In this document: positions 38,301 to 47,281 of the stretch, one piece after another | Position numbering within the stretch: the first letter of the stretch is position 1 | How the letters are laid out: every line of letters begins with the position of its first letter | NCBI RefSeq assembly: GCF_000209655.1 | Contig: NC_015458.1 | Coordinates: 3,162,001-3,226,000, forward strand | From: Pusillimonas sp. T7-7 | GTDB taxonomy: Bacteria; Pseudomonadota; Gammaproteobacteria; Burkholderiales; Burkholderiaceae_B | Direction of reading: 5' to 3' | Length of the DNA stretch: 64,000 bases | Made by a program: the position numbers and the translations under genes | Notes under the pieces: model-generated | Seen by the model: the letters and a program-made list of their open reading frames with translations, nothing else | Databases searched by the model: none | What the model was told of the DNA's origin: nothing

Positions 38301-40176
38301 GTTTTGCTCCTGAAAAATGCGTCAAAGAGGGGGTATTGGTGAGTTGGGCGTCGAGCTTGCCGGCCAGACGCCGGTTGTTGTCGTAAGGGAAGATATCTTC
38401 GATACGGCCGTTTGCGGCCCTCTGGCGGCAGGCTTGCCACCAGTCCGCGTCCAGCAGTTCTGCGTGATACTTCAGGAAAGCCGCCCGCACACGTTGGTTA
38501 CCCAGTAAAAAGCTTGAAAATTCTTCTGGAAATACATCGTTGGCCCCCACCGGATACCATGGCTCGCTGGCAAGTTCGGCCTCGGGATACGGGGCCGGTG
38601 GGATGCGTCGGAAGTTCATTTCCGTCATGCGTTGAATTTCATCGTAATCATAGAACACAACCCGCCCCAGACGCGTAACGCCAAAATTCTTGAACAGCAT
38701 GTCGCCGGGGAAGATATTGGCCGCCGCCAGCTCGCGTATGGCATCGCCATAGCCTTTGACGGCCGCTTCCAGTACCGCGTCGGATGCGCGCGCCAAATAT
38801 AGATTGAGCGGAGACATGCGCCGTTCTATATACACATGGCGCAGCACGATGTTGGGTCCAGTTTCGTCGAGCAGGCTGGGCACCTGGCTGCGCAGCTCGG
38901 CCAGCAAGGCTTCAGAGAAGCGTTCTCGCGGCAGCGCCACTTGCGAGTATTCCCAGGTGTCGGCCATGCGTCCGACCCGATCATGCTTCTTGACGAGCTG
39001 ATATTTGCGCCTGACCGTGGCGTGGTCCATGCCGGGCTTGGCGATGCGGTCGCGGATCAGCTTGAACACATAAGGGTAGGATGGCAGCGTGAATACCGTC
39101 ATGACCATGCCCTTGATGCCCGGCGCAATATCGAAGGCATCGCGCGAATGCGCCAGGTGTTGCAGGAAGTCGCGGTAGAACAGCGTTTTCCCCTGTTTTT
39201 GCAGGCCTATGGTGGTGTAGATTTCGGCCTTGGGCTTGCGCGGCAGCAAGGTCGTCAGGAAGTGCACGTAGGCGGCAGGCGTTTCCATGTCGACCAGAAA
39301 ATAGGCGCGGGTGAAACTGAACAAAGTGCTCAGATCGTCGGGCGTGTGCAGCAGCGCGTCAAGGCGGATATGGCCTGATGGCGTATGCAGCAGTGCAATG
39401 GCGAAGGGGTAGGTATTGCCCTGGTTGATCAGGCGGCCAACGACATAAGCGCCTTTGTTGCGGAAGAACAGCGAATTCAGGACGTGTATCTGGCAGTCTG
39501 GGGCAATGCGCTGGCCTGCGTCTTTGGGTATCAGGCGCCGCAGCTGGTGTATGGCCCGGCGCAAGGCTTTGCGTGTGTCGGCAGGCAGGTCGTTGAAGGG
39601 CGCCGCCAAGCCGAAATCGGCAATCAGCTTGATCAGTGTCTTGTGCGGGCCTTCGGTGGACGGGTAATAAACACGATAAGAAGGCAGCTTGCTATCAAGA
39701 TATTCGGTGGCCACGGCTGGCCGCACAAACAGGAAGTCGTTATGAAAATAGTCGCGATGCAGTACGCGACACGATACTGAATTGAAGAAGGTCTCGGCGC
39801 ATTCTGGTTGCTTGTGATCGGCCAGCAGGGCCACATAATGGGCTTTGACAGCCTGCCAGAATACCGTTTGAGCCGAAGTCAGATCAGTGAGCGCCGATGC
39901 GCCTTCGGGGCTTGCCTCGCTGCCTTTCAGTGCAGAGGCCAACAGCGTGACGCACTCGCGTACGCGAGTGTCGTAGTACTCGATGCGCTCTTGTGCCAGC
40001 TGTTGAATGCCGCGCCAGTTGCCTGACTCGTACAAGGCCTTGGCGCGCTGGGCGCCGTAGCGAAATAATGAGTAATGGCGGTTGAAGCCTTCGAGCATGG
40101 TTTGCGCCACGGCCTGAGGAGCCAGGCCCGAACGCGGGAGCGGCTCGATATGCTGGTGGTCTGCGGCGTAGATCAT
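38293..40176 (-). CDS. aceK: Isocitrate dehydrogenase kinase/phosphatase
   Basis: A 627-residue bifunctional enzyme that phosphorylates and dephosphorylates isocitrate dehydrogenase, steering carbon between the TCA cycle and glyoxylate shunt. The ATP-binding APGIKGMVMTVFTLPSYPYV and catalytic-region FPGDMLFKNFGVTRLGRVVF with YDYDEI are intact. In enteric bacteria it follows aceBA. Here it sits between liuA (22-base gap) and the thiolase (8-base overlap), a layout seen in Burkholderiales. LiuR control would couple acetyl-CoA from leucine to the shunt, which is inference. Confidence 0.95.
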   Translation of the reverse strand: MIYAADHQHIEPLPRSGLAPQAVAQTMLEGFNRHYSLFRYGAQRAKALYESGNWRGIQQLAQERIEYYDTRVRECVTLLASALKGSEASPEGASALTDLTSAQTVFWQAVKAHYVALLADHKQPECAETFFNSVSCRVLHRDYFHNDFLFVRPAVATEYLDSKLPSYRVYYPSTEGPHKTLIKLIADFGLAAPFNDLPADTRKALRRAIHQLRRLIPKDAGQRIAPDCQIHVLNSLFFRNKGAYVVGRLINQGNTYPFAIALLHTPSGHIRLDALLHTPDDLSTLFSFTRAYFLVDMETPAAYVHFLTTLLPRKPKAEIYTTIGLQKQGKTLFYRDFLQHLAHSRDAFDIAPGIKGMVMTVFTLPSYPYVFKLIRDRIAKPGMDHATVRRKYQLVKKHDRVGRMADTWEYSQVALPRERFSEALLAELRSQVPSLLDETGPNIVLRHVYIERRMSPLNLYLARASDAVLEAAVKGYGDAIRELAAANIFPGDMLFKNFGVTRLGRVVFYDYDEIQRMTEMNFRRIPPAPYPEAELASEPWYPVGANDVFPEEFSSFLLGNQRVRAAFLKYHAELLDADWWQACRQRAANGRIEDIFPYDNNRRLAGKLDAQLTNTPSLTHFSGAKHV

Positions 40177-40198
40177 GGCGCCCGCCTGGTGCAGCGGC

Positions 40199-41377
40199 TC
40201 AGGCCGTCTCGTTGAACAGCTCGCGGCCTATCAGCATGCGGCGGATTTCGCTGGTGCCGGCCCCGATTTCATAGAGTTTGGCATCGCGCCACAGGCGTCC
40301 GGTGGGGTACTCGTTGATGTAGCCATTGCCGCCCAGTATCTGTATGCCCTCGCCTGCCATCCAGGTGGCTTTTTCGGCGCAGTACAAGATGACGGCGGCG
40401 CAATCTTTACGTACTTCTCGCGCATGCCCGCTGCCCAACTGATCGAGATTCTTGCCCACGGCATAGCAGAAAGCGCGACTGGCCTGCAGAGTGGTGTACA
40501 GATCGGCCACCTTGCCTTGTATGAGCTGGAATTCGCCTATGGATTGCCCGAACTGCTTGCGATCGTGAATGTAAGGCACGACGACGTCCATGACGCCCTG
40601 CATGATGCCCAGCGGCCCGCCGGCCAGCACGGCACGTTCGTAGTCCAGCCCGCTCATGAGGACTTTGACGCCGCCATTGAGTTCGCCCAGGATGTTTTCT
40701 TCGGGTACTTCGCAATCTTGAAAAACCAGTTCGCCCGTGTGGCTGCCGCGCATGCCCAGTTTGTCGAGCTTTTGGGCAATCGAAAAACCTTTATAACCCT
40801 TTTCAATAATGAAGGCCGTGATGCCGCGCTGTTTGGCTTCAGGGTCGGTCTTGGCATAGACCACCAGAGTATCGGCGTCGGGGCCGTTGGTGATCCACAT
40901 TTTGTTGCCGTTCAGCACATAGCGGTCGCCCTTCTTCTGGGCTCGCAGCTTCATGCTGACCACATCCGAACCGGCGCCAGGCTCGCTCATGGCCAGAGCG
41001 CCCACATGCTCGCCGCTGATGAGTTTGGGCAGGTATTTCTGCTTTTGCGCTTCGGTACCGTTGCGATGGATCTGATTCACGCACAGGTTGGAGTGAGCGC
41101 CGTAAGACAGGGCGACCGATGCGCTGGCGCGCGAGATTTCTTCCATGACGATCATATGGGCCAGATAACCCATATTCGTGCCGCCGTAGGCTTCGTCGGC
41201 CGTCATGCCCAGCACGCCAAGGTCGCCGAACTTGCGCCATAAATCCATGGGGAACTGGTCGCTATGGTCGATTTCAGCCGCGCGCGGCGCGATTTCGGCC
41301 TGGGCGAAGTCGTGGACTGCGTCGCGCAGCATGTCCAGGTCGGAACCCAGATTGAAGTTCAAGCCGGGAAGATTCAT
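40199..41377 (-). CDS. liuA: Isovaleryl-CoA dehydrogenase
   Basis: A 392-residue acyl-CoA dehydrogenase using FAD, with [39 protein letters not shown] and the catalytic Glu in [20 protein letters not shown]. That Glu position (with YERLVLAGGP-like context) distinguishes isovaleryl-CoA dehydrogenase from most acyl-CoA dehydrogenases. It oxidises isovaleryl-CoA to 3-methylcrotonyl-CoA. It is the first structural gene of the operon, and a perfect 22-base palindrome lies about 170 bases upstream of its start. Confidence 0.94.
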   Translation of the reverse strand: MNLPGLNFNLGSDLDMLRDAVHDFAQAEIAPRAAEIDHSDQFPMDLWRKFGDLGVLGMTADEAYGGTNMGYLAHMIVMEEISRASASVALSYGAHSNLCVNQIHRNGTEAQKQKYLPKLISGEHVGALAMSEPGAGSDVVSMKLRAQKKGDRYVLNGNKMWITNGPDADTLVVYAKTDPEAKQRGITAFIIEKGYKGFSIAQKLDKLGMRGSHTGELVFQDCEVPEENILGELNGGVKVLMSGLDYERAVLAGGPLGIMQGVMDVVVPYIHDRKQFGQSIGEFQLIQGKVADLYTTLQASRAFCYAVGKNLDQLGSGHAREVRKDCAAVILYCAEKATWMAGEGIQILGGNGYINEYPTGRLWRDAKLYEIGAGTSEIRRMLIGRELFNETA

Positions 41378-41547
41378 GACGGTCTCCGTGTCGGTGCTAG
41401 TGTGCTGTTTGGTTAATTCGAATATTCAACTTCGGCGCCAGGACTCACCATTACTGTGCTTCAGATCCGTGCGATGGCAAAGGCTATCGTGCTTGGGTCG
41501 ACACAGCTAACTTAGCAGAATTTGCCGATAATCGTACTTATATTAAA

Positions 41548-41569
41548 TTGACGTTTACGTAAACGTCAA
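41548..41569. promoter_or_regulatory. Perfect palindromic operator upstream of liuA (LiuR-type)
   Basis: The half-site TTGACGTTTAC at 41548-41558 is followed immediately by its exact reverse complement at 41559-41569. It lies between liuR and liuA in an AT-rich promoter-like region. MerR-family LiuR binds GTTWACGTNAAC-like palindromes in proteobacterial liu promoters, so this is very probably its operator. The 41378-41623 spacer otherwise shows nothing clear. Confidence 0.88.
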
Positions 41570-41623
41570 GTAGGGGTTTACGTGCTTTGAGCGTGAAGTG
41601 TGCACACGCCGGTGGGAATGACG

Positions 41624-42013
41624 CTATTGGTTCTGAGGATGCCCGGCCAGCAACGCTTCGCAATGCTTGCGCTGCTTGTCTATGGCTTTCAGGGTTTCAT
41701 CCAGGTCGCGGCGCTGCTGCTCGAGCACCAGCCTGTGCTTGTCGAGGACGGCCAGATAATGCTCCAGTTGGGCGACTGATTTGCCGGGGCCGTCATACAT
41801 ATTGATCAGGCTAAGAATTTCCGACAGTTGAAAGCCCAGGCGCTTGCCGCGCAGGGCCAGTTTCAGGCGGGTGCGATCACGGGCATGATAGACGCGATTG
41901 CGGCCGTCGCGGCTGGGGCTGACGATGCCCTGATCCTCGTAGAACCGGATGGTGCGCGGAGTGATCGAGAACTCTTGTGCCAATTCAGAGATGGTCCAGG
42001 TGGATTCAGTCAT
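41624..42013 (-). CDS. liuR: MerR-family regulator of leucine catabolism
   Basis: A 129-residue MerR protein with winged-helix N-terminus (WTISELAQEFSITPRTIRFY, then EDQGIVSP), RLGFQLSEI and a C-terminal coiled coil (LEHYLAVLDKHRLVLEQQRR). It lacks the Cys ligands of metal-sensing MerR proteins, as expected for LiuR, which senses pathway intermediates. It is the first gene of the minus-strand liu block, and its own promoter region holds a matching palindrome. The call rests on family features plus position. Confidence 0.9.
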   Translation of the reverse strand: MTESTWTISELAQEFSITPRTIRFYEDQGIVSPSRDGRNRVYHARDRTRLKLALRGKRLGFQLSEILSLINMYDGPGKSVAQLEHYLAVLDKHRLVLEQQRRDLDETLKAIDKQRKHCEALLAGHPQNQ

Positions 42014-42035
42014 GGTTCAGGCCCTAAGCTGCCGT

Positions 42036-42049
42036 TTACGTTAACGTAA
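42036..42049. promoter_or_regulatory. Second LiuR-type palindrome between liuR and MBL gene
   Basis: TTACGTTAACGTAA is a perfect 14-base palindrome 23 bases upstream of the liuR start. It shares the TTACGT core with the 41548-41569 operator. It could serve liuR autoregulation and also the divergent hydrolase gene at 42142. A GC-rich imperfect stem (42094-42100 with 42108-42114) lies nearer that gene. Confidence 0.75.
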
Positions 42050-42141
42050 CTTATGATGCCATAATATGCTGCATCAAGCATAATCAAAGGCTCCCCGCCC
42101 GGTGAAGGGGCGGGCTGCTATCTTATCGGCACGGAGACCGC

Positions 42142-43212
42142 ATGAATCCAAACGAGCAGAAACTTGAATATCCCTGGGGTGAGCAGTTGCCCGAGCCTGG
42201 CACCAGCATGGCCGTGGCTGATGGCGTACGCTGGGTGCGCATGCCGCTGCCATTTGCCTTGAACCACATCAATCTTTGGCTTTTGCGCGACCAGGTCGAC
42301 GGTCGCGACGGCTGGACCATTGTGGATTGCGGTGTCAGCCGTGAGGAAGTCCAGGCATTGTGGGAGCAGGTGTTTGAAAATGCGCTTGAAGGCTTGCCTG
42401 TGCTGCGCGTGCTGGTGACTCATATGCACCCGGATCACATAGGCCTGGCGCATTGGCTGTGCGAGCGCTGGAATGCCCCGCTATGGATGACCATGACCGA
42501 TTATGCGGTAGCCAGGCTGTGGTCCAGGCCGCCGGTTGGCGGTGTGGTGGCGGGCGGGCCCAACGGGCAATCGGCGGTCGAGCACTTTGCGCGCCATGGC
42601 TTGTCTGACCCGCAGGCGCAGGAACAGATACGCCAGCGTGCCGGCTACTACCCCAGCCTGGTGCCTGATGTGCCCGCAAAATTCACCCGCATCATGGACG
42701 GGCAGCCGGTACAGATAGGCGGCCGCGAGTGGCGGGTTATTGTCGGCTACGGTCATGCCCCCGAGCATGCTTCTTTGTACTGCGACACGCTCCGCGTGCT
42801 GATTTCCGGCGATATGGTATTGCCGCGCATCTCTACCAACGTCAGCGTGTTTGACTACGAGCCCGATGGCAACCCCTTGCCTCTGTATCTGAACTCATTG
42901 CGCGCCTACGACAATCTGCCGGAAGATACCCTGGTACTGCCATCGCATGGCAAGCCGTTCAAGGGTCTGCATGAACGCATTGCACAGCAACATGCTCACC
43001 ATGCCGAGCGGCTGGACGAGGTTATGCACGCTTGTGCGCAGCCTCAGAGTACGTCGGATATCGTGCCTATCATGTTTCGGCGTGAGCTTGATTTGCATCA
43101 GCTGACTTTTGCGATGGGCGAGGCCCTGGCCCATCTGCATGCCCTGTATTTCGAAGGAAAACTGGTACGTTATACGGGTGAGGATGGGTTGATACGTTTT
43201 CAGGTTGTCTAG
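42142..43212 (+). CDS. Metallo-beta-lactamase-fold hydrolase
   Basis: A 356-residue MBL-fold enzyme with the metal motif THMHPDHIG (HxHxDH), a later GYGHAPEHASLYC and SGDMVLPRIS (Asp ligand), and VLPSHGKPFKGL supplying the last His. A C-terminal helical or winged domain follows. The overall form resembles LACTB2/hydroxyacylglutathione-hydrolase-like proteins; the substrate is unknown. It is divergent from liuR and may fall under the LiuR site at 42036-42049, hinting at a thioesterase-like role around leucine degradation. That role is inference. Confidence 0.82.
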   Translation: MNPNEQKLEYPWGEQLPEPGTSMAVADGVRWVRMPLPFALNHINLWLLRDQVDGRDGWTIVDCGVSREEVQALWEQVFENALEGLPVLRVLVTHMHPDHIGLAHWLCERWNAPLWMTMTDYAVARLWSRPPVGGVVAGGPNGQSAVEHFARHGLSDPQAQEQIRQRAGYYPSLVPDVPAKFTRIMDGQPVQIGGREWRVIVGYGHAPEHASLYCDTLRVLISGDMVLPRISTNVSVFDYEPDGNPLPLYLNSLRAYDNLPEDTLVLPSHGKPFKGLHERIAQQHAHHAERLDEVMHACAQPQSTSDIVPIMFRRELDLHQLTFAMGEALAHLHALYFEGKLVRYTGEDGLIRFQVV

Positions 43213-43255
43213 TAGCCCTCTCGAAACAATACCGCTTTTTTGCCGGTTGAACCAT

Positions 43256-43286
43256 ACGCCGCCCTTTTAGGTGGCGTTGTCATTTT
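43256..43286 (+). terminator. Probable terminator after MBL hydrolase gene
   Basis: ACGCCGCC at 43256-43263 pairs with GGTGGCGT at 43270-43277 (one G-T pair) around a 6-base loop and is followed by TGTCATTTT. It sits 44 bases beyond the hydrolase stop on the plus strand. Confidence 0.6.
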
Positions 43287-43372
43287 GACGTAACGTTTGT
43301 CGTAAGTTTGACGCAACACGCCGAAATGGATTCCCTCCGGCTACCATATAACATTAGCTAACCATTATTCCA

Positions 43373-43424
43373 TACAAAATGGTTGGTGAAATTGTTGACA
43401 ATTTTGTATTGTTCAGTGTATATT
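43373..43424 (+). promoter_or_regulatory. GntR1 promoter with overlapping operators
   Basis: A good -35 TTGACA at 43395-43400 and a -10 TATATT at 43419-43424 are spaced by 18 bases. The dyad AAATTGT-TG-ACAATTT at 43389-43404 covers the -35 box, a form typical of FadR-subfamily GntR operators. A wider inverted pair of TACAAAAT lies at 43373-43380 and 43401-43408. Autoregulation by the GntR encoded next is likely. Confidence 0.7.
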
Positions 43425-43448
43425 TATATCACTCTCAAGGAGAGCAAC

Positions 43449-44150
43449 ATGGTCGAAAACGTTCGAAATCAACCGCGTGGGAACAGCACCAGCAGTGCTG
43501 GCGGCACGGGGCCGAGCATGGAGGAAATCGTTGGAATTCTGCGCACGCGTATTGTGAGTCATGACCTTCCTCCTGGCTCTAAACTGCGCGAAGCGGTATT
43601 GACTGAAGAGTTCAAAGTATCCCGTCCGAGGATACGTGAGGCTTTCGGTGTGTTGGAGGATCGCGGGTTGATTGAGCGAATTCCAAATCGGGGCGCTGTC
43701 GTTACGCGCCTGGAAGCCGATGAGGTGTTTGCCTTGTTTGAGGTCCGCGAAGTGCTTGAAGCGCTAGCCGTACGGTTGGCCACGGAAAAGGCCGATCCTG
43801 GGTCATGGGTTGATCTGGCCGAACGCTTTGGCAAGTCGGCGGAAGACGCTCTGGCACGTGGTGACCTGGATTTCTATGTTGACTGCGTGAGCCTGTTTCG
43901 AGAAAGAGCCATCACGGCCGCTCACAACATCATATTGGCGGAGCAAATGGAAAGCCTGTATGACCGAACGAAAGTATTGATTAGGCGCCTGGTGCTAGTT
44001 CCGGGCCGGGCTGTAGAAGGATTGCGGCAGCATCAAGAGATATTGCAGGCGATGGCCGCCGGCAATGCCGAACTAGCGGAGCGGCTCAAACGGGCCAATA
44101 TCCGTAGCTCACGCGATAGCTTCTCGCACTATCAGAAATATTTGCTGTAA
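43449..44150 (+). CDS. GntR-family (FCD domain) regulator 1
   Basis: A 233-residue regulator with a GntR winged helix (LPPGSKLREAVLTEEFKVSR, then RGLIERIPNRGAVVTRLEAD) and a helical FCD ligand domain. The ATG at 43449 follows aaggaga with good spacing. It is the first gene of operon A, 30 bases before the CoA-transferase. Its sequence is clearly paralogous to the second GntR at 57686 (shared RGLIERIPNRGA, REVLE and end ...KYLL/KYVL). It probably senses the unknown substrate or an acid derived from it. Confidence 0.92.
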   Translation: MVENVRNQPRGNSTSSAGGTGPSMEEIVGILRTRIVSHDLPPGSKLREAVLTEEFKVSRPRIREAFGVLEDRGLIERIPNRGAVVTRLEADEVFALFEVREVLEALAVRLATEKADPGSWVDLAERFGKSAEDALARGDLDFYVDCVSLFRERAITAAHNIILAEQMESLYDRTKVLIRRLVLVPGRAVEGLRQHQEILQAMAAGNAELAERLKRANIRSSRDSFSHYQKYLL

Positions 44151-44180
44151 GCGTATTGCAATGTTTGAAGGAGGTTGAAG

Positions 44181-45449
44181 GTGATCGATCAGGACAATGG
44201 CGCCAATGATAGCGCCGCCGGGCCAGGCCCACTGAGGGGTTGTCGCGTCGTGGAACTTGGATCAACCGTAGCAGGACCGTTCTGCGCCCGGTTGCTTGCC
44301 GATTTTGGTGCGGATGTCATCAAGATCGAGCAAAAGGAGGGGGATGCCGTCCGCTCAATGGGTAAGATCAAGAACGGACGATCGCTTTACGGCGCTTCCA
44401 TTCTGCGCAACAAACGCATAGTCTCTATCGATTTGCGCCTTCCTGAAGGCAGGACTCTTGCCAAGCGTTTGTGCGAGAAGGCCGACATTGTCATCGAGAA
44501 CTTCCGGCCGGGAACGCTGGAGCGTTGGGGTCTGGGTTATGGTGAACTTAGTGCCGTCAATCCGGGTCTGATTATGGTACGTATCAGCGGATACGGACAG
44601 GACGGACCATATAGCCAGCGGCCGGGCTACGGCGTGGTCTGCGAGGCCTTCAGCGGTATACGCGAAGTGACGGGCGACCCGGATCGCCCGCCCGCGCGCG
44701 TGGCGGTGTCGATGACGGATTACATCACGGGGCTTTATGGCGCTTTTGGCGCGACGATGGCCATGTTGGATCGCACCCGTACTGGCCGAGGCCAGGTCAT
44801 TGACGCTGCATTGTACGAAGCCGCCTTTAGCTTCATGGAACCCCATATCCCTGCTTTCCAGCAACTGGGCCACATTGCCAGCCGGGCAGGTTCGCGGCTA
44901 CCCGGCCACACGCCGAACTCGCTCTATACCAGTGCGGAAGGCCGTCATATCCACATTACGGCAGGATCGCAGTCTGTGTTTCAGCGCTTGGTGCAGGCGA
45001 TGGGCAAGCCGGAACTGCTGAAAGATCCGCGCTTCGCAACGCCTGTGGCCCGATCGCAAAATGACGACGAGATCGACGCCTTGGTCGATGAGTGGACACG
45101 CTCGCTGCCCATGACAGAACTGGAACGCGTGCTGGATGAGGCCGGCGTTCCCGCTTCGCGCATCTTCAATCTCGAGGATATCTTCTCGGACCCGCATTAT
45201 CGCGCTCGAAACATGCTGGTCGAGCCGGAAGATCGCGAACTCGGGCCTGTGGCGATGGCTAATGTTGTGCCGCGCATGTCGCGAACACCAGGAGCCGTGC
45301 GCTGGTCCGGCCATGACGTCGGCCAGGATACTGTGCAGATCCTCACCGAGGAGCTGGGCCTGAGTTCAAAGCAAATTGCCGAACTGTCCGAAGCGCAGGT
45401 CATTTATGGTTCCAGCGCATTTTCACCAACCAAAGCGGTAGAGGCCTGA
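44181..45449 (+). CDS. Family III CoA-transferase (CaiB/BaiF)
   Basis: A 422-residue class III CoA-transferase. The N-terminal block CRVVELGSTVAGPFCARLLA, then DFGADVIKIE, is characteristic. ADIVIENFRPGTLERWGLGY and SISGYGQDGPYSQRPGY-type segments follow. The catalytic Asp is expected in VAVSMTDYITGLYGA. A GTG at 44181 sits six bases after aaggagg and is chosen over a TTG six bases earlier. It probably activates a carboxylic acid to its CoA ester for the carboxylase encoded next. Donor and acceptor are unknown. Confidence 0.9.
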   Translation: MIDQDNGANDSAAGPGPLRGCRVVELGSTVAGPFCARLLADFGADVIKIEQKEGDAVRSMGKIKNGRSLYGASILRNKRIVSIDLRLPEGRTLAKRLCEKADIVIENFRPGTLERWGLGYGELSAVNPGLIMVRISGYGQDGPYSQRPGYGVVCEAFSGIREVTGDPDRPPARVAVSMTDYITGLYGAFGATMAMLDRTRTGRGQVIDAALYEAAFSFMEPHIPAFQQLGHIASRAGSRLPGHTPNSLYTSAEGRHIHITAGSQSVFQRLVQAMGKPELLKDPRFATPVARSQNDDEIDALVDEWTRSLPMTELERVLDEAGVPASRIFNLEDIFSDPHYRARNMLVEPEDRELGPVAMANVVPRMSRTPGAVRWSGHDVGQDTVQILTEELGLSSKQIAELSEAQVIYGSSAFSPTKAVEA

Positions 45450-45452
45450 ATC

Positions 45453-47027
45453 ATGGGTGCAAATGACTTGAAAAAAGAAAACGCAGCCGCTGAGCCCAGT
45501 GCGCCCGTCGCAGAACTGCAGCGCAGGAAGGCCCTGGCGATGGCGATGGGCGGGGAGGTAAAACTGGCTCGCCGTAAAGCCGCAGGTCTGCTGAATGCTC
45601 GCGAGCGCATTGACTACTTCGTGGACGCCGGCAGTTATATCGAAACCGGCATGCTGGGAGTGTCATCTGTCGTACCCGAAGATCGGGACACCACCCCAGC
45701 CGACGCCAAGGTAGCGGGCTTTGCTCGTGTGGGCGGCCGGCCGGTGGGGGTGGTGTCCAACGACTTCACGGTCAAGGGGTCATCGAGCAGCCTGACCAAT
45801 ATGAAAAAGATGGGTCACGTGAAGCGGGTAGCTACAGAGCGCGGCTTTCCATTAGTGTTCTTTGGCGAATCCTCGGGCGCACGCATGCCGGACAACATGG
45901 GTTCTCGTGGCATGGGTTCTTTGCTGGGCAATGACCCCCAACAGTATGTGCGCCATCGCGAAAGCCCATGGGCATCCGCCATCCTCGGTCAGTGCTATGG
46001 GTCGTCGGCTTGGTATGCCTGTCTTTCTGATTTCACCGTCATGCGCAAAGGTTCGACGCTGGCTGTCGCCAGCCCGGTGCTGGCGTCGCTCGCCATTGGC
46101 CAAACTGTTGAGCCGGAAGAGCTTGGTGGCTGGAAGCTGCATAGCGAGATCACTGGCCTTGTGGACGCAGTTGTGGAGACCGATGAAGAAGCTATAGATA
46201 TGATCAGGCGCTTCCTGTCGTATCTACCTTCTCATAATCAGGAATCGCCGCCTCGCCTTCCGGTACCGGAAGGCTCGAAGGAAGCGGCGGCGAAGCTGCC
46301 CGAAATCGTACCCGAGAACCGGCGGCGGGTCTATGAGGTGCGCAAGGTCATCAATGCCATTGTCGACAAGGACAGTCTCTTTGAGCTGAAGCCGCGCTTT
46401 GGCAGGACCGCGGTGACCGCCCTGGCTCGGCTGGACGGCCGCACGGTCGGTATCGTTGCCAATAACCCGATGGGCAAGGCTGGCGCCATGGACGTGCCAG
46501 GTTGCGAGAAGATCACCCGTTTTCTGGTCATGTGCGATTCATTCAACATTCCCATCATCATGTTGGTTGACACACCGGGATTCGTTATCGGTGTAGAAGG
46601 TGAGCGTATGAAGGCTCCGGGGAAGATCATGAATTTCATGACGGCGCTGCAGATGTGCAGCGTGCCCAAGCTTTCCGTCATCATGCGCAAGAGTTATGGG
46701 CAAGCCTACCTGAACATGGGCGGCGGTCGTAATTCGGACGATGTCGCGGCTTGGCCGACGGCTGAGGTCAGCTTTATGGATCCGGCCTATTCAGTGCAGG
46801 TCGTTACCTGGGGGCGCGAGGTCGATCAGACCGCGCAAGAGAAGCTGCGCGCCGAGATGGAGCGCGACAGCGACGTATGGAGCATCGCCGAGATGTATGC
46901 CGTACAGGCTGTCATCGAACCGCAGGAAACCCGCGATTACCTGGTGCGCATGTTGGAGGTGCACGAACTACGTCGAACGGGCGGCATAGGCAAACATCAC
47001 ATGGCCGCGTGGCCCACGACTTATTAA
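45453..47027 (+). CDS. Acyl-CoA carboxylase carboxyltransferase subunit (CT1)
   Basis: A 524-residue carboxyltransferase of the PccB/AccD5 type. The N-terminal crotonase-like half carries NARERIDYFVDAGSYIE and LVFFGESSGARMPDN. The C-terminal half carries VGIVANNPMGKAGAMDVPG, IMLVDTPGFVIGVEGE and MRKSYGQAYLNMGGG. In typical CTs the last site reads RKAYGGAY, so the substrate-proximal loops differ. It starts three bases after the CoA-transferase stop. It is one of two different CT subunits in this operon, and the acyl-CoA substrate is unknown. Confidence 0.9.
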   Translation: MGANDLKKENAAAEPSAPVAELQRRKALAMAMGGEVKLARRKAAGLLNARERIDYFVDAGSYIETGMLGVSSVVPEDRDTTPADAKVAGFARVGGRPVGVVSNDFTVKGSSSSLTNMKKMGHVKRVATERGFPLVFFGESSGARMPDNMGSRGMGSLLGNDPQQYVRHRESPWASAILGQCYGSSAWYACLSDFTVMRKGSTLAVASPVLASLAIGQTVEPEELGGWKLHSEITGLVDAVVETDEEAIDMIRRFLSYLPSHNQESPPRLPVPEGSKEAAAKLPEIVPENRRRVYEVRKVINAIVDKDSLFELKPRFGRTAVTALARLDGRTVGIVANNPMGKAGAMDVPGCEKITRFLVMCDSFNIPIIMLVDTPGFVIGVEGERMKAPGKIMNFMTALQMCSVPKLSVIMRKSYGQAYLNMGGGRNSDDVAAWPTAEVSFMDPAYSVQVVTWGREVDQTAQEKLRAEMERDSDVWSIAEMYAVQAVIEPQETRDYLVRMLEVHELRRTGGIGKHHMAAWPTTY

Positions 47028-47059
47028 AGCATTGCACCGTACAGCAAAGGAGAATACAC

Positions 47060-47281
47060 ATGGCAAAAACAGAAATTGGTTCACCGGTGACCGGCACGGT
47101 TTGGAAAGTGGAACGCGCCGTGGGCGACAAGGTGAAAGACGGTGACGTCATCATGATCCTGGAGTCCATGAAGATGGAAATTCCGCTCGAAGCTCCGGGC
47201 GCTGGCGTCATCGCTGAGCTTACCGTCGAGCCGGGAGCTTCCGTAGACGAGGACCAGATACTGTGCGTGATCGAGTTATGA
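47060..47281 (+). CDS. Small biotin carrier protein
   Basis: A 73-residue stand-alone biotinyl domain. The motif ESMKMEIPLEAP places biotin on Lys38. The whole protein is one lipoyl/biotin-fold domain without the Pro/Ala-rich linker of AccB. The start at 47060 follows aaagga. Codons upstream in the same frame overlap CT1 and are not used. It would shuttle carboxybiotin between the biotin carboxylase and the two CT subunits. Its stop overlaps the next start (ATGA). Confidence 0.93.
   Translation: MAKTEIGSPVTGTVWKVERAVGDKVKDGDVIMILESMKMEIPLEAPGAGVIAELTVEPGASVDEDQILCVIEL

Noticed and set aside
43283..43316. Repeated TTTGACG and CGTAA words after the MBL gene, reminiscent of the LiuR site
   Set aside because: The words do not form a palindrome of the LiuR type and lie downstream of the gene. 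Similarity is too weak to call.
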